64,000 nt of DNA from Heterobilharzia americana (GCA_944470555.2 OX104127.1:47048934-47112933), one strand, 5' to 3'. Numbered from the stretch's first letter, positions 12,436 through 25,444 are shown. A program made the numbers and translations. Notes: generated by a model from the sequence alone, not told the origin.

Positions 12436-13559
12436 AACGTGACTAAAAATATATTCTTGACTTGAATAACGTGAATGTAATGGGATGTGATGTGGATGGG
12501 ATTAGCAAACCAATGTGATATCATCATGGTTTGCCGGGGTTCATCCGTAATATTATACAGAAGTTTAGGTACTAGTAAAAGCTCCGATTTGCACATTCCT
12601 TTTAATAAGTGAATATGTGGAGCTTTAGTAAACAGTGTGTGGCTTTGACAAATCTTGCGTTATTTTGTTTCAAAAAATGCTTTGTGGACAATAAGCAGAA
12701 GTCCATTTGTGCTTACAAGGTAAGAGGCAGGACAAAAAGTACCCCACCCAAAAACTGTTGTCATAAAGCAGAGAATTGCAGAGATGATTGTGAGTTAAAA
12801 ACACCGAGTTACTGTCCAAAAGTGTTCTAAAAGCTTGAGAAGCATGAATGCCGAACAAGAGCATTTCAGGGATATTCTACAAAATATGTGTTGGAAACAA
12901 ACACAACTGACTTTCTTGTTACTACACCATCTACTGACCGACGTCCACCAGCTTTAAAACAAGCAAACTCGACGTAGACTCTTTGGTCATCCTGCAAATA
13001 TGAATCTCGCATAACGTAGCACGTCTACGCATGCTTCTCATATTCCACGGGCGTCCTTCAAAGATTCTAAAGACGGAAACGTGGTGAGACACAACTATTC
13101 ATAAAGACTGGTTTATTTTCGGTTACAATACTTCGAACAATATCGTCGCTCATCATGGAAACAAAGTGACCCTTACCCAATCTCCTATGTTTTATAGTCT
13201 TTTATATTTCGTGCAACCAATCACTTGGGTTGATTCGTCATGTATTTTGGTTTGACAACAAGTTACACAGATAATGAGAAAAGGTGGGGAAAATGACAAA
13301 AAATTATTGGCCGTATACCAAATGTATTTGGTGTTTTTGACGTGATACTGTGACTAATTGGACTGATTGTTACTTCTGTTGTCTTTACACGTCACCTTAG
13401 AAACATGTCGCATCAGTGGTCCGAAAGTAGGAAATTTATGGTTTCTGATCTGTTAAGTCTGGTTCTAGCTGCAACGACTTCAACATGTGTTTCTTCACTT
13501 TGGCTACGAAGACAGATTTTTTCTCGGCGTTGTCATTTTTGGATTTGAAACTAAAACCG
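12432..13559. other. No gene recognised; short cysteine-rich open frame
   Basis: A plus-strand frame at 12609-12830 (73 residues) is rich in Cys and Lys, but has no recognisable domain, and an overlapping minus-strand frame is equally open. Around 12900-13450 the sequence is less AT-rich than its surroundings, which could mark an old repeat, but I could not assign it. Nothing here supports a gene call. Confidence 0.45.
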
Positions 13560-13569
13560 TTAACGATTT

Positions 13570-13795
13570 ACTTTAAACAGCACCCTAGCAACTACTGAAA
13601 TAACCAGTTAAGTTTCCTTTTTTACGAGAAATTACCTTTATTGAGGTTTCTAGGGTGACCTCTAAAGTCATCTCTAATGGAACGACATTTAAACTCATAT
13701 TGGACTCGCTTATTTGATTTATAACACACAGTGACACAGTATTATTTACTTGATGACGTTTTGAGCATAAATTATTGCTCATAATCATATTAACG
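13570..13795 (-). repeat. Unnamed dispersed repeat, copy 1 (minus)
   Basis: Two parts match other places in the window. The minus strand of 13587-13606 is TGGTTATTTCAGTAGTTGCT, identical to 49680-49699. The minus strand of about 13700-13795 (AATAATTTATGCTCAAAACG, then ACTGTGTCACTGTGTG) aligns with segments near 21.4, 24.97, 25.45 and 38.13 kb. The encoded 67-residue frame is a by-product. The family is not recognised. Confidence 0.55.
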
Positions 13796-13917
13796 TAATC
13801 ACACTACTTTCGACATTTGATTTCGATAGTTGCTACTGATAGAAACAAATCATATGACGTGACATAACCATATGGAACTCCTTTCATATTTTTATATCTA
13901 TAGATTCCTTTTGTTAA

Positions 13918-14095
13918 ACCGGATCAAGTTGATAGATCACAGCTGGTGTATGGGTATCTGCCCAGATCCCTGGATGTTGCGTAGAGTATCAGTGCAGCAA
14001 CTTTTTTAGCTGGGGTTCTGATTTTTCCAGCCGATGAGTCTTAAATGGAACAAAATATACACCCTGGATTCCTCTGCTAGCCACGATGAAGTAAA
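13918..14095 (+). mobile_element. Decayed hammerhead SINE-like element
   Basis: The head GGATCAAGTTGATAG and TATGGGTATCTGCCCAGATC resemble the head of the 10.8 kb element. A plus-strand hammerhead relic at about 14027-14069 keeps stem I (CCAG with CTGG) and the downstream CTGCTAGCCAC tail. Its core reads CCGATGA (U4 changed) and the GAAA box is damaged (GAACAAAA), so it should be inactive. The pol III region is too decayed to place boxes. Confidence 0.65.
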
Positions 14096-14460
14096 GTTCA
14101 ACAACTTTTGCCCAAACCAGTTACAAGAAATGTCTGAAAAGAACATTTCAATTTAGATGTGTTACATGAAGTGCTGCTACTCGAAACGTTACGCAGTAAA
14201 GCCAAGTTCTGCTATGATGGTGTCCGACTAATAATTTTAAGTAATCTTATTTTTGAATTTTGGGGGAGTTGTGGAGATTTGGAAATATTTCAAGTTGTTA
14301 TTATGACTGGTTTCTGTAAGATGACTTCTTTCTTTTCTTCACCTGCTTATTTTTTTCATTCATGGAATTACAAAAATATGTCAGTCGTACATGTGTCAAC
14401 TGCCTTGCGCGCAACACTTTAGATAGTGTAATTAGAAGACTAAGTTTAACTAAACGGTGT

Positions 14461-14840
14461 GATGTAGTTGCAGAATACGTTTCCAACGATCTAATCATAC
14501 ATTTACTTGTCGTCAGTTTATAATAAACCGGAGTCGGAGGACAATTATAACAGTTAAGATGGCATAGGTATAAAATTAAGAAAAACGAGGACAAAGAGGA
14601 AGAATGACCTGATTGATCCTAATCTCTGTAAGAAAACAAAGTTTATCAAGACAGATACAATGTAGGAACAAACTGATTTTGTACACATAAATAACGGTTT
14701 CAATTTGTGTATATCTATAGCTTCGGCGTATCTCTCTGACTGTTACTATATAAAACTGTGACGGCTGTTTGAGCGTTATTTTGTAACTTGTTTCTGTAAT
14801 ATATTAAGTTATATTTTAGGGGGTTCATCTCCTACTTTAT
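14461..14840 (+). repeat. Unnamed dispersed repeat family 2, copy 1
   Basis: Collinear with 37729-38120 in the same orientation over nearly 400 bp. Shared landmarks in order: TTTCCAACGATCTAATCATA with TTTCCAATAATCTCATCACA; ACATTTACTTGTC; AAAATTAAGAA; AGAAGAATGA; GAACAAA then GTACACA; and a final CTGTTTCTGTAAT-like stretch. Spacing between landmarks is kept. No open frame, terminal repeat or tail is obvious. It could be a piece of a larger transposable element or a degraded SINE or LTR; I do not recognise it. Confidence 0.7.
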
Positions 14841-17800
14841 GTAAGATTCTATTCACTGGAATGCATTTTCCTGAAACAAGAAGTGAATTTTATCAACTGC
14901 TTGCAAAACACAAAACATTAAAAATGAACTGAAGTTAGTTTTTAAAAAAACAACAAGAATTAGATAACTATTGTCAGTGTGTGTAGTTTATCCATCAAAT
15001 AAGTAATTCCTGCTTACTGTAGCAATACTTCTGCATTGAGATGACTCTCTGTTTTGGAATGCATGAATTGAATCACTGATCGGTCATGTTAAAGTAAAAA
15101 TATATAGAAAACACTGCGGCTTGTCTGTCAAATCCTATATATGGAATAATAATTTGAATCAAAGAAATGTCTCATACTTAAAGTAATTTAGAAGCCCAAA
15201 ACTTCTTAGTTTGGTTGAACAAAACACTAAAAACAAAACCATTTTGTGGATATCAGATGAATACAACTGGATCACCAGCTATAACACAATAGGAAGAATT
15301 GAAATTCAAAAGAATGTCTTGTCAGTATGAAACTCAAATGCCCACTTGAAAAATGAGCACAAAATTTGCCGATGAAAAATGTTTTGAAACGTTTTCTAGA
15401 ATAAACGAAGTTAGGAAAAAGACCGAAGAAAATTTTAGTCATTTCCGTAGGTGGAAGCAAGTATAATTTCTACGGCTCAGCCTATTAACTACTTACGTTA
15501 ATTCAGCCTGAGTACAAAGAGGTAACAATAGGTGAATTAAACTGATACACAGAAACTTTAAACGTAAAGGGTAAAACATTATTTTGCATAAGAAGAAAGA
15601 TACAGTACAGTCAGGGTATATTTAAAAATAAACAAATGAAGTTAAAATAAACAGTTTTTCAGTGATATAACCTATTGCATTTAGAGTCCACCTACATTGT
15701 TAACTTATAGTGGGTGGTTTACCTAACGTTTTGACCACTATACAAGATAAAATACCTTCCAGGAAAAAATATTTAATTTGCTGGTTTTCGTGTGAAAATC
15801 CCATGTTATTTATGCTTTGTGATACTTCATATTTAATATGGATCCTTTAATTGTTCATTTGTCGTCCGCTATGAATATGTTTCTGTTTGTCAGCGAGGGA
15901 TGTATTTTAACAATATTATTTTAATAATCTTCCTGACTGTCACAGTTGTCTTTCTTTAAAATTTAATGTTTGATATTTCTTGGACAGCTTGCCATAGAAA
16001 CCAATATGACGTTCAAGAAATTACACAACGAAAACTAAAGTCGAATAAATGTGAGCCATAACTGTATAGACAGTCTGTTGGCTGTAGCAAAGTCTCTTCT
16101 ATATTTCACAATGGTTTTAAGGAGTAATCACACTTTTCTTCTATATGCAAACGCTAAAACAGTGTGGTTGTTCTCTCACTCCTTTGGTGACTATGCTTTG
16201 ATCTCATTTCATTTTCATTTTCATCACATAACTTTATTTGTTAGCATCCTTTTTCTTCTCTGACAATCCTTACCTCTTTACAACTAATGTCCTTACACGT
16301 CATATGCATTGTCAGATTTTGTTGTACAGCTTAAGATTTTTGATTACGTAGTCTTGAAACGTCTGTTTTTCTAATAATCACTGTACGTTTACACTATATG
16401 CAAGTAAGGAGTGTTCATGAGAGAAAATGACATCATCTTACTTGTCCGTTTTGCTTAGTTCTAATTTACCACGACATATGTTTTGAGTCATTTTAAGCGT
16501 TGATTTTCTTCTTATAAACAGGGTTTTCACACAGGCATACAAAATTATTTGCTTCTAGATTTGTCATTTTGTAAAGTTCGCACCATTTTATTAACACCTC
16601 TTCTCCAACATAATTTCTGCACAAGATGTTTCCTTAATACATGTTTATTAATGAAAGCAGGTTATATCTTGAAGGTTAACCTAAAAATTACTTATATTTC
16701 CTCAAGAACTATTTATCATCCTAAAACCCATTCATTTTCAGACTAAGATCACTCTTGCTACAGGCTCTAAGATTCAGTTGGTTTTTCATCTTGACTTTAC
16801 ATAAATATCAAGAAAGAATAATTCCCAGTTAACGAGCTTCAAGACAATGCTTGATATTCTTAGATGAGCATACGCATGAAGTTAACAAAATGATGGAGAA
16901 AACATTTTGGCCAGTTCAAGTGGACACTTAAAATGATAAGAGCTAAAATTCTCTCGCATGATTCATAATTCAGTTACTCCACTTGCATCTTCGCCTAAAT
17001 CTGAAAAGTGTTGGTAATTTCAAGCTTTCCATGAAAGCCTTTTTCAAATTACATTCATACCGTTTGTTTTTGATAACTTTCGGTAACAATGCAATAGATA
17101 TGCAAACAAAATGAAGAAACCAGCTTTCAGTAACACAGAAATCAAACTAATTTCACTCAATAAACTTTGCAATTCATTGTTGCTCTCTTCATCTTTAACT
17201 TACCAACAAATGTTTTAACAACAATTATAAAAACATTTTGTTATCTTCAAATTTACCATTTAACAATGTCAAGATGTTGTTGGAATCCGGATTAAAAACA
17301 TAAAACCACGTTTTTTTCTTTTCTAGTGTTACTGCTCTGGTTCTCATTTTTTACTGTAAATAATATAACTGCGATATGCAAGCAAAAAGGAAGTGAATAA
17401 CTAAACAAACCGCCTCTGAAAACCCAGGAAATATTGAGAAATCTCCCATCTCGATACTTTTTCCACAAAATGTCTTGTGTTTTGTGTAAACGTTTGTTAT
17501 TACCTAGTGATGATGGACATTTGTCGAACAGCTGTGTAAATAATGTTTGATTTATTGGTGTTCATGTGTAATTATAGATTTCTAATTAATCGGTGATAAG
17601 ACCAGAATCTGTTGAAAAGATTTATAAACCAGTGAACATAAACTCTAAGATAAAAGATGTAATTGAGTAGAAAACCGCAAAAGTGGATGGCTGATATACC
17701 TTTATTTCCTCTTGCCAATTATTTTAGTAGGAACTAAGGACTAGTGATTAATGCTGAGAGATGTCTATATATCAATCGTCATCATTTTTCAGAGTACAGT

Positions 17801-19199
17801 TTAATGAAAACTCATGTGTACGCAATATACCAAGTCACATAAATTTTAGGAAAGAATTTCTCACGAAATATAAATGTTTAGCAGCAAACAGCAGCAGAAC
17901 ATACATCTTTGAAGATTTGTCTTACGTAGGGAGATAGCTTTGCTGATGTGAGTTTTTAAATTACAACTATTCAACTGAGCTTAGATGGTGAAAACTGGCC
18001 TAAGTTTATCTGGGAGTGAGGAATATGAATCTGGATGATGTGAAATGGCTGGAGAGCTTTGTTTTATGACCAGCATTTTTGTAGTAAAAGAAGTGTATGA
18101 CGCAACCATTGGAAGAATCAACGAGAACAAACGTACACTATATTTTCAAGAAGCAGTCAGAATTCCAGCTCTCGTATGAAGTAAATACTTACCCGTGTCA
18201 AATGTGCACAACCTTGTTTGCACCAAACAGCATACGCATACTGTTTCATTGATCAACCACTTGAAGTTAAACAGTTTCATGTTATCTAGTTTCAAAGGGC
18301 TGACTAAATCCTATCGACCAGACTGTAAAGCAGTTATCGAGCTTGATGTCAGCTTGTCGTAAGATCTCTGGCTGAACCACTGAGTGAAGCAATTATGAAC
18401 CTCTCTCTCATGGCAAGTATGTCTGAGATACATTTAGTTGTGATGAAGCGTAAGAATAAAAACGACAGCGATAGTTTTCCATAGAAAATCTTTACGAACT
18501 ACACCCAGCTTCGTATTCAAGAGGTAATCAATGCTTTTATGAAAGTTTCGTCTCAAACGCTTGATATATGTTGGTAATGTGAATACATTCTCCTTGAATT
18601 GCGGATTCTTTGGCATAATTACACATATAGGCACATGCAGTTGCCTGTTAAACGGTCCTACATTTTCCCTCACAGGTGAGTAAGTTGAATATTGCTAATA
18701 CAGTAAGGAGACCACCTGGCCGTTAGCCAGATAACAAAGAGATTACTTTGAAGTTTTTATATTTAATCCTAAAATATGACAATATTTTCAAAATGCATAA
18801 ATAAATAGAGTGCAGTGGTTTATCAAAATTTCTGCTCAATATTTGTATATAAACCTGGGAGTCTACCTAAACCCATCGTTTACCAAAGTTTTCCATCCTA
18901 CATACTGCACAACGTTTACTCTGCTTTACTTTGTTTTAATTGTCGAATGATGTTTTGAAAGCGCATTTTTAAAATTATAAACTATCCGCTATGAAGTTAA
19001 ACAATTAAATAATAAAAAACATCATAGCTGATGGCAGCGAACTTCAAATCAAATGACACTACACAAAATACTCAGCTGGAACGGTAAATCTCTACTGGGT
19101 AAGAGGACTACATACAGTGTTTTCTATTTTCTAGTACTTATCATAATATTGGTGCAATGATATTGCAAGAAGCCTTGTACAACAACGTATATTACACAA
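14841..19199. other. Long AT-rich stretch with no gene recognised
   Basis: About 4.3 kb with only short, AT-driven open frames (for example 16051-16263 and 18434-18673 minus). Pyrimidine-rich tracts occur but could not be tied to exons. It may be intronic or intergenic; nothing supports either. Confidence 0.5.
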
Positions 19200-20749
19200 T
19201 TCAGTTTCACTTTGAATGTTTTCAAAATGTTTCGCCAGGACTGGTGTAGTTCAACAGACACATGATAGGGGTGTAGCTGCCTTAAATAACACTCAGTGGT
19301 ACTCATCGGATTGTATCTACCCATCCTATTCGAATGATAATAAAGTTTCCATGACTGTAGAGTATCATTCCAAGCACTCAGACAAGTTTGACTACATTCA
19401 TATCATCGACTCATGCCAGCAGCTACTGTGAATTATCCAAATTCGCTGACTAATTCACGAAATTCACTGTCTTCACTTTGAGCTGATCTCAAATCATTAT
19501 GACTGCAGTATTCTGTATTCTCGTTTTCAGAGAAACATAGGTTTTTAACTCGTTTTGATGCACATTAGACTTGGTCTTCATCAACGAAATTAATATATTT
19601 GAAACACATAAACGAGCGACATTACTAAACTCAGGTCACTGTGTCACACATGTTCTGTCAAAAGTATATGTCAAACTATGGAGAAGGATATCTTTATACC
19701 AATCTAAGAAGACCATACACTGGAGCTATGCACACCACAACATACTCAAACTCAGAAGCATGTTACGAACTACGGAGTTGGACAAATTTAAAAAAGGTGC
19801 ATTGGACGACATTTTCAGTGCTTTTACATATTTTCTTAGATTTTGTCCTGATACTTGCTGCCCATCTAAAATACTTTTCCTAAGATCCGATAGACAGAGA
19901 AGAACAAAAGAAAAACTGCATAGACTGAATGATTAAACTGGCTTCAAATGGAGTCTGAAATAAAACACACCAACCCAATGTAACAACTCTTTCAGAATAT
20001 GCAGATATTTGAACGATCTTAATGGGAGAAGAAACCTCGGCACTAAGACGTTTGAAAGCGTCCGTGTAATAAATCAGCCATCCACATGCAAGTAGGCTAG
20101 TGTTATCTTATCTTCTTCCAACAAACGGAGCCAGTTTTCTCGAATTCAATGTAACAAATGCATTCAAATGATGTATACCAGTAAAGCCTTCACCTAGCTT
20201 TGGACGAGACGGCATACCAGCTGTTCTAGTTGGCTAATCTGTTGACGTTATGTGTTATGTTATCTACTTACACATCATTTTATTGAGTCTTTTTCCGTGA
20301 ATGACATACCAACCGCTTGAAAGGGAATTAAAATAATTACGGCACCCGAGTCCATAATCTTCTGGATCATGTATGAAATTTCGATCAATCATATTAACCT
20401 CACTATTCCTAAACAAGATGCAAAATGTCGTTGCCTCATAGGATTTAACCCATTAGGAGGTTTCAGCGACCCAAATAAATTCGCCTACAAACTTGGAAGC
20501 AGCACTTTAGATGCTGCCGTTGTTCTGCATCGTAGTATTACTGCCGATCTGGTCAGAGTTGCCAGTCATCTCACCAAACTAAATTCAACAAACTACATTC
20601 AACATTTAATTTCAGAATGCCTTTTACACAACTACAGGAGTCTGCATGTTTCGACTTACCAAGATTTCAACCTTCGACCAAAATATATCTGGTGTTCCTC
20701 AGTAAAACCACAAGGAGTTTTTAATTATGGGCCAACTTCATCATGACAA
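19200..20749 (+). other. Cluster of longer open frames, unrecognised
   Basis: Three plus-strand frames are longer than the local background: 19216-19431 (71 residues), 19571-19936 (121 residues) and 20369-20746 (125 residues). They are in different registers and interrupted, which would fit a decayed coding sequence. The first ends with DKFDYIHI, which faintly recalls the integrase core of LTR elements (FDxVHID), but the expected continuation is absent, so I do not call it. The other two carry no motif I recognise. They could be a degraded transposable element, exons of an unknown gene, or chance. Confidence 0.3.
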
Positions 20750-21954
20750 GGTACATAACTGTATATCTTTTACACAACTACTGGTAACTTCGTTTTGCAT
20801 TTGACGGCTTTGTTTTCCGACAAAAGCATTTCATTCTGGCAGTGAGTTAGAAGAAGTAAAGTTTATGTCTCATTAAGAATAAGTGGTTTTCGCGTAAACT
20901 CTAACATTCAATGGATGTGGGTTTAGTTGTATTGATTACTTTCTTAATCCACAAATGAATATCTCGCAAGAATGACAAGACAAATTATAAGTCGGTTAAC
21001 ATGAAATTTGGTATCTTTTTTGAGACACTGAATTTTCTGTGAATAAAATGAGCGCAATGTTAAAAGCGATGACTGAATCAAGATAATCACAAAAGTCTCT
21101 GAATTTTCAGCATAGAAACTAAAATAAAGAAGAAATAAAGACAAGTGCTTCAGTCTTCAGTCTGCGTGTTCTTGAAGATGTAAACAAAAAGAATATAACA
21201 TATGAACCTCACTGGTCTTTGCAATTCTGACGATTTAGGAAGATCAGCATTTTCTTCGTAGCACACTGGTACTGGATGAATACGTTGACTTAAGTGACAA
21301 TAAAGCGCTATTATGAACCATTTTATCATTCCCCTTTATACTGGATTTTATTATTTTATATATATATATGTTTGATATATGTAGTGGTACGGTGTGATCT
21401 ACTTGATGACGTCTCAAGCATAACTTGTTTTTAAAGCCATATTACTTAGATATGGAATTATATCAGATCACAATGCCCAAATATTGCACTTACATCATTC
21501 AAATCATACGATGATTAATTTTCCGTTCTAGCTTTACTTTTCAGTGTATTTAGAAAGTATTTTCATTAGCAGAATTTTATTACTCTATATGAAAAACGGA
21601 ACAATACAAAAAGTAGCACAGATTCTTTTGGCATATATATTTTAAGAATGAATACAATGTTTGAATTGTGTTCAAAACTCTGATCTAAGTTCTTGATGTC
21701 ACTTCTGTAAGTTCAGTCTTTGCCGACTATAGAAACGACCATGACAATTACCCGTAGAATGTTCATGAAACAGAAAGAATCTGAACTAAAGTCAAATGAA
21801 ATGACAATAAAATATAGGTGGTTAAATTCACTGACTGAAAATATCAAGTACGTTTGCTCGTGGGTACTTTTCCCTCGACTTCATAGCTCTGATTTTCGTA
21901 TGAAACTAAAAATTTAACTTGGAGGTTTGTGAAGGCTAATTTGTTGGTTTTAGG
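20750..21954. other. AT-rich stretch with a short (TA)n tract and a repeat scrap
   Basis: Holds a short TA run at 21356-21369 and a minus-strand scrap of the first unnamed dispersed repeat at about 21380-21440. No gene recognised. Confidence 0.5.
21380..21440 (-). repeat. Unnamed dispersed repeat family 1, copy 2 (minus)
   Basis: The minus strand reads AACAAGTTATGCTTGAGACG then TCATCAAGTAGATCAC, aligning with the minus strand at 13.75 kb (AATAATTTATGCTCAAAACG then TCATCAAGTAAATAAT). Short and diverged; assigned by eye. Confidence 0.5.
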
Positions 21955-21995
21955 TTGGTACTGATCATGGACTGACATCATTTGGAAAAGCAGAG

Positions 21996-22056
21996 GAAAC
22001 CTGGGAGCATTGGACAGCTGTTTCGTTCCAGCATGAGACTCTCATCATCAGTGAGC
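21996..22056 (-). ncRNA. Decayed hammerhead ribozyme (minus strand)
   Basis: On the minus strand the order is a CACTG stem I arm, ATGATGA, a disrupted stem II, GGAACGAAACAGCTGTCC containing GAAA and the GTC cleavage triplet, then CAATG closing stem I. Compared with the 35.4 kb copy, C3 of the core is A and two bases are inserted before stem II. Probably inactive. Confidence 0.65.
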
Positions 22057-22193
22057 ACATATAACTCCCTAAGGCTCGAGTGCAGGACCTTCAGGTCCCT
22101 CAGACAGCATATTACCATTCAGTTGCTGCAATGGAATCCAGTGTTCTTGAACTAACAGAAGTAGGGAATATGGTTTATTAGATTGGATGCCAC

Positions 22194-22246
22194 TAGCTCA
22201 AGGGCATCGTATTGTCCGGCGAAATTGAAGATCCTGAGTTCAACCC
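22194..22246 (+). promoter_or_regulatory. Internal pol III promoter of the 22 kb element
   Basis: Box A TAGCTCAAGGG at 22194-22204 matches TRGYNNARNGG perfectly. A weaker box B, GAGTTCAACCC, lies at 22236-22246. The sequence between resembles a tRNA body (CATCGTATTG). This supports a tRNA-derived SINE origin. Confidence 0.6.
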
Positions 22247-22267
22247 CTAGGGGAGTAGTGGGAGCGC

Positions 22268-22312
22268 ACTACTGAGAATTCCCACACTATGTCAAAACAG
22301 CTGTCCTGTACC
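22268..22312 (+). ncRNA. Decayed hammerhead ribozyme relic (plus strand)
   Basis: CTACTGAGAATTCCCACACT then GTCAAAACAGCTGTCC aligns base for base with the 35.4 kb hammerhead. GTC is kept, but the CUGANGA box, stem II and GAAA box carry changes, so it should be inactive. Confidence 0.6.
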
Positions 22313-22372
22313 CCAAGGTTTCCGGTGTCCGTTTAACTAGTGTCAGTCCATTATGAATACTTACCTAAAACC

Positions 22373-23970
22373 TATAATTCTCTGAGTTTCTGTGGTAACA
22401 CTTTAAGAGAAAAGGATAATAAATTATTAACCTATGAGGCTTTTAAAAGTGGTAAAGCCTAAAAGCATTCTTTGCTGTATTTATAAATGCATGCAGCGCA
22501 TTTACGTAGTTAGGTATGCCTCTTTGTCACACACTTCATTCCAAATAAAAATTTAAAAGCAATATAACTGGATCCTTTATTTATTATGTACTGCCCCAGT
22601 GTGTACTACTTACTATTATGTTTATTGCTACAAAAATTAACCGTTCACCTTATTCTTATATACACCTAAGAAGCAGCGACGAAGTCAAGATTAATAATAC
22701 ACAGATTAAGAGTATTAATTACCATGCATCTTTTCAATTAGAGGAATAAATACATCCAGCTGATCACTGAGTAAAAATAATGTGATAAAATTTTCAGACA
22801 GTGGTGATTGTGTGTTTTTCAAATAAAGTAGTGCACTTTAAATTCCTTCGTTTTTTTATTGATCCCAGAGTGACGAAAGCGCTTAAAAATCGTTGTTTAC
22901 AGTCATTAATGAGCAAATAGTGTTCCTGTCTTTGAGATGCAATGCCACTATTTTGTGCATTTTGCAAGGCCTTTTTGCCTGTAAACGCAATAACCTAGCT
23001 ATTTAAAAAATTTGAAATAAATCAAATAATCCTGTAAATACTGTACATAACATTGTTAAATTACTCTAGCAGATAATAACATTTTGATTCATAGTATAAA
23101 TTTATGAAAAGTTCAAATGTGATTCTAATTAAATTACTCTGACTTTCAAAGCAACTGACATTTGTTACACCTACAAATACCTGGATAATTCGTCAGTAAT
23201 CATTATTGCTATCACTATCACGATGATAAGACACTTCTAAGGTAAAGGTTGTTGACATCAATACTTCTTAGAAAATTTTCATCTGCCCTTTTAGATATAC
23301 GTTGAGTAATTTTCATTTAGGTTGAATTTCGAATGTCAGTTAGCGCATCCAATAGTTCTGAGCCATGATGTAATGTCATAAGGGACCAATCCTTTTAATA
23401 CGTTAAATATTAAAGATCAAGCAATAGGAAGACAAGGAATAACTGTGTTGTGATGCATTAGTCTAGATAGTCCATGCAAATAGAGGTCAGTGTATTTCCT
23501 CATCATTTAATATTTTTAACTTAAATTTTAGAGCAAAAATGAAAAAGGAACCTTTTAGAATGCAAATGCTAAAGAAAAAATGGTGCTATCTACATTCAAC
23601 GAAATGTTTGGATGTCAACACTGAGATAATGAAAAGGTAATCATCGACATGTGTAATATGTAAAACGCCACACTCTCAAACAGACTGAGCTGAATGCACC
23701 AGCATCAGATGTTTAATGAAAGATGTGACAATGTACAAGCTCTCTCTGCTAGGTATAGGTAAAAACTATTGCACCAAATAATGAGAAAATATTATTTACA
23801 AAACTGTGTTTATTGTATCCAATCAGCAAGTTCCTTTTGTGTGTTAACAACAAGTAGTGTCATTTCACTTTTTCATGTGATAACAACCGTAAAACTAATA
23901 GGCTTTATGCCGGAAATGCCGAGAAGCACCGAATTTGGTATTCGCCTATCACTGGTACTGTCAAATTTTG
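22373..23970. other. AT-rich stretch with no gene recognised
   Basis: No open frame above background, and no repeat or RNA gene recognised. Confidence 0.5.
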
Positions 23971-23974
23971 TTCA

Positions 23975-24200
23975 ACAATTGCAATTTCCCGTAGCTCTAC
24001 AGGGTCAAATTGCTCGAACTCTGTTGGCAGACGGGCTTCTGTTACGGATGTCTCGATACTGCCAACTACTCATTTTGTTGTATTCATCTTGGTAACAAGC
24101 AGCTGAATACAGGTTAAGCGTTTCGTCCTAGTTGGGACTCATCAACTAGATTTGAACTTACACTCCAGTAAGTGATGCTGTTCTCACTGAGACACTCAAA
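23975..24200 (-). mobile_element. Hammerhead SINE-like element (minus strand)
   Basis: The plus strand starts with the shared head in diverged form (GACGGGCTTCTGTTACGGAT then GTCTCGATACTGCC), followed by a minus-strand hammerhead at about 24104-24147. After it comes TCCAGTAAGTGATGCTGTTC, the reverse complement of the segment that precedes hammerheads in this family. No plus-strand partner follows, so this is a single, truncated unit. Confidence 0.65.
24104..24147 (-). ncRNA. Decayed hammerhead ribozyme (minus strand)
   Basis: On the minus strand stem II (GTCC, CAACTA, GGAC) and GAAAC are perfect. The core begins TTGATGA (C3 changed to U), the cleavage GTC has become AAC, and stem I (ATCTAG with CTGTAT) is weakened. 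Probably inactive. Confidence 0.75.
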
Positions 24201-24934
24201 ATATATTAAGTTTAGCAATAGGTTTGTGATTCTAATAGTGTTTAATGCAAATGTAAATCTACCCGTAAAAAAGTGTTCTGTTTACTTATTTTTACTATTT
24301 ATCTGATATCGCAGAAACAGAAAAGGGTCAAAACAGTCTCAATCTGACCTTATTCTTTCAGTACAATTTTCTTGTTGAATATTTGAAGCTGAAAATTATT
24401 ATGCCTACTAAGTTGTATCAGACAGTCGCTTCCTTTTCCCGTACTCGTGGTTCGGCCCACTTAGATTACTGACGTTGGGGGATGAATGAATGTGAAATGA
24501 TAATCTGGTTCATAACAGGACTAAAAATTCAATCATCATCCCTTACCAATAAATGAGGAATTGTTTGAAGACCGCTACCCATGATTATGCACTTGGTAAC
24601 CATCGTAGAACCTCAATAATGTGCATTCATAATAAAATAATTCAACCCAGCAGCTTACAACTGGGTTAATTTTGAACCATCGACTTTTTCTGCATGTAAC
24701 AATCGATTTTTTAGAAATGACTAGTTATCTTTGGAAATTCTCTACTGCAATTTCGGTTTAAAACTGATGAAAAACGTGCGCAAATCCTAAAGAGAACTTC
24801 AAATTCTAAACATGCATCATTAAAGAATCTTTTTGAACAAAGAAAAACAATATTTCGTATACCCTCGAAAACAAAGTTTATTTAATAAAGGAGCAAAACT
24901 TGACCACTGCGGTAGAATGTGATTCTATTTGAGT

Positions 24935-25015
24935 CTGTTTATTAGAACTATCACCCTGTGAAGCAGTATAATTCACTAAATAACACTTCGGATATAACTT
25001 ATTTTTCATATCCTT
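24935..25015 (-). repeat. Unnamed dispersed repeat family 1, copy 3 (minus)
   Basis: The minus strand reads AATAAGTTATATCCGAAGTG then ATACTGCTTCACAGGGTGAT and TCTAATAAACAGACTC, collinear with the plus strand at 25460-25540. Family not recognised. Confidence 0.6.
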
Positions 25016-25444
25016 AAGAATGCTGGGATTAAAATGGTATTTCTTATGGATCCAACAAAGCAAAATAATTTGGTATACCGAATCCCTTGCAATAACTGAG
25101 AGGTCAAATACACAAGTCAAAGTTTACGACCACGGTCAGTTACAATTAAAGTGCACATAAGCGTGGCCTGGTCAACATTGGTAGATCCTAATAAGACCGT
25201 AACTGTCCACGCAATTACACACAATCGCACAGTACGGTGGGATAGAGTTACAGCACTAGAAACTGCCTTAGTTGAGTGGAGAGAGGGATTCATAATCGAA
25301 TTTTAGTTTATTGAATCAACACCAAATGCATGTTAAGGAAATGACTCTGCACCTATTTCAGATACATGGAAAACTCTGTTACTCTTGTCACAAAGAAGAA
25401 GGGGGAATTAGGACTATATAAACCATGTCTGAATGTTGTAGTGT

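Larger units (their letters stand above)
21955..22372 (+). mobile_element. Inverted hammerhead composite element, family 2
   Basis: The ends are inverted repeats: ATCATGGACTGACATCA at about 21965 on the left matches the reverse complement of TGTCAGTCCATTATGAAT near 22341-22358 on the right. Inside, in order, are a minus-strand hammerhead (about 21996-22056), a tRNA-like pol III promoter (22194-22246) and a degraded plus-strand hammerhead (about 22268-22312). The plan equals that of the 10.8 kb element, but ends and ribozyme sequences differ and match instead the element at 35.4 kb. I infer a second subfamily with the same palindromic layout. Confidence 0.72.

Noticed and set aside
19216..19431. 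Possible LTR-element integrase (DKFDYIHI resembling FDxVHID)
   Set aside because: The match is only a few residues; the following conserved integrase blocks are absent in all frames I read.
23769..24095. 108-residue plus-strand frame
   Set aside because: Its second half runs through the head of a hammerhead SINE-like element, and the rest has no motif; probably chance.
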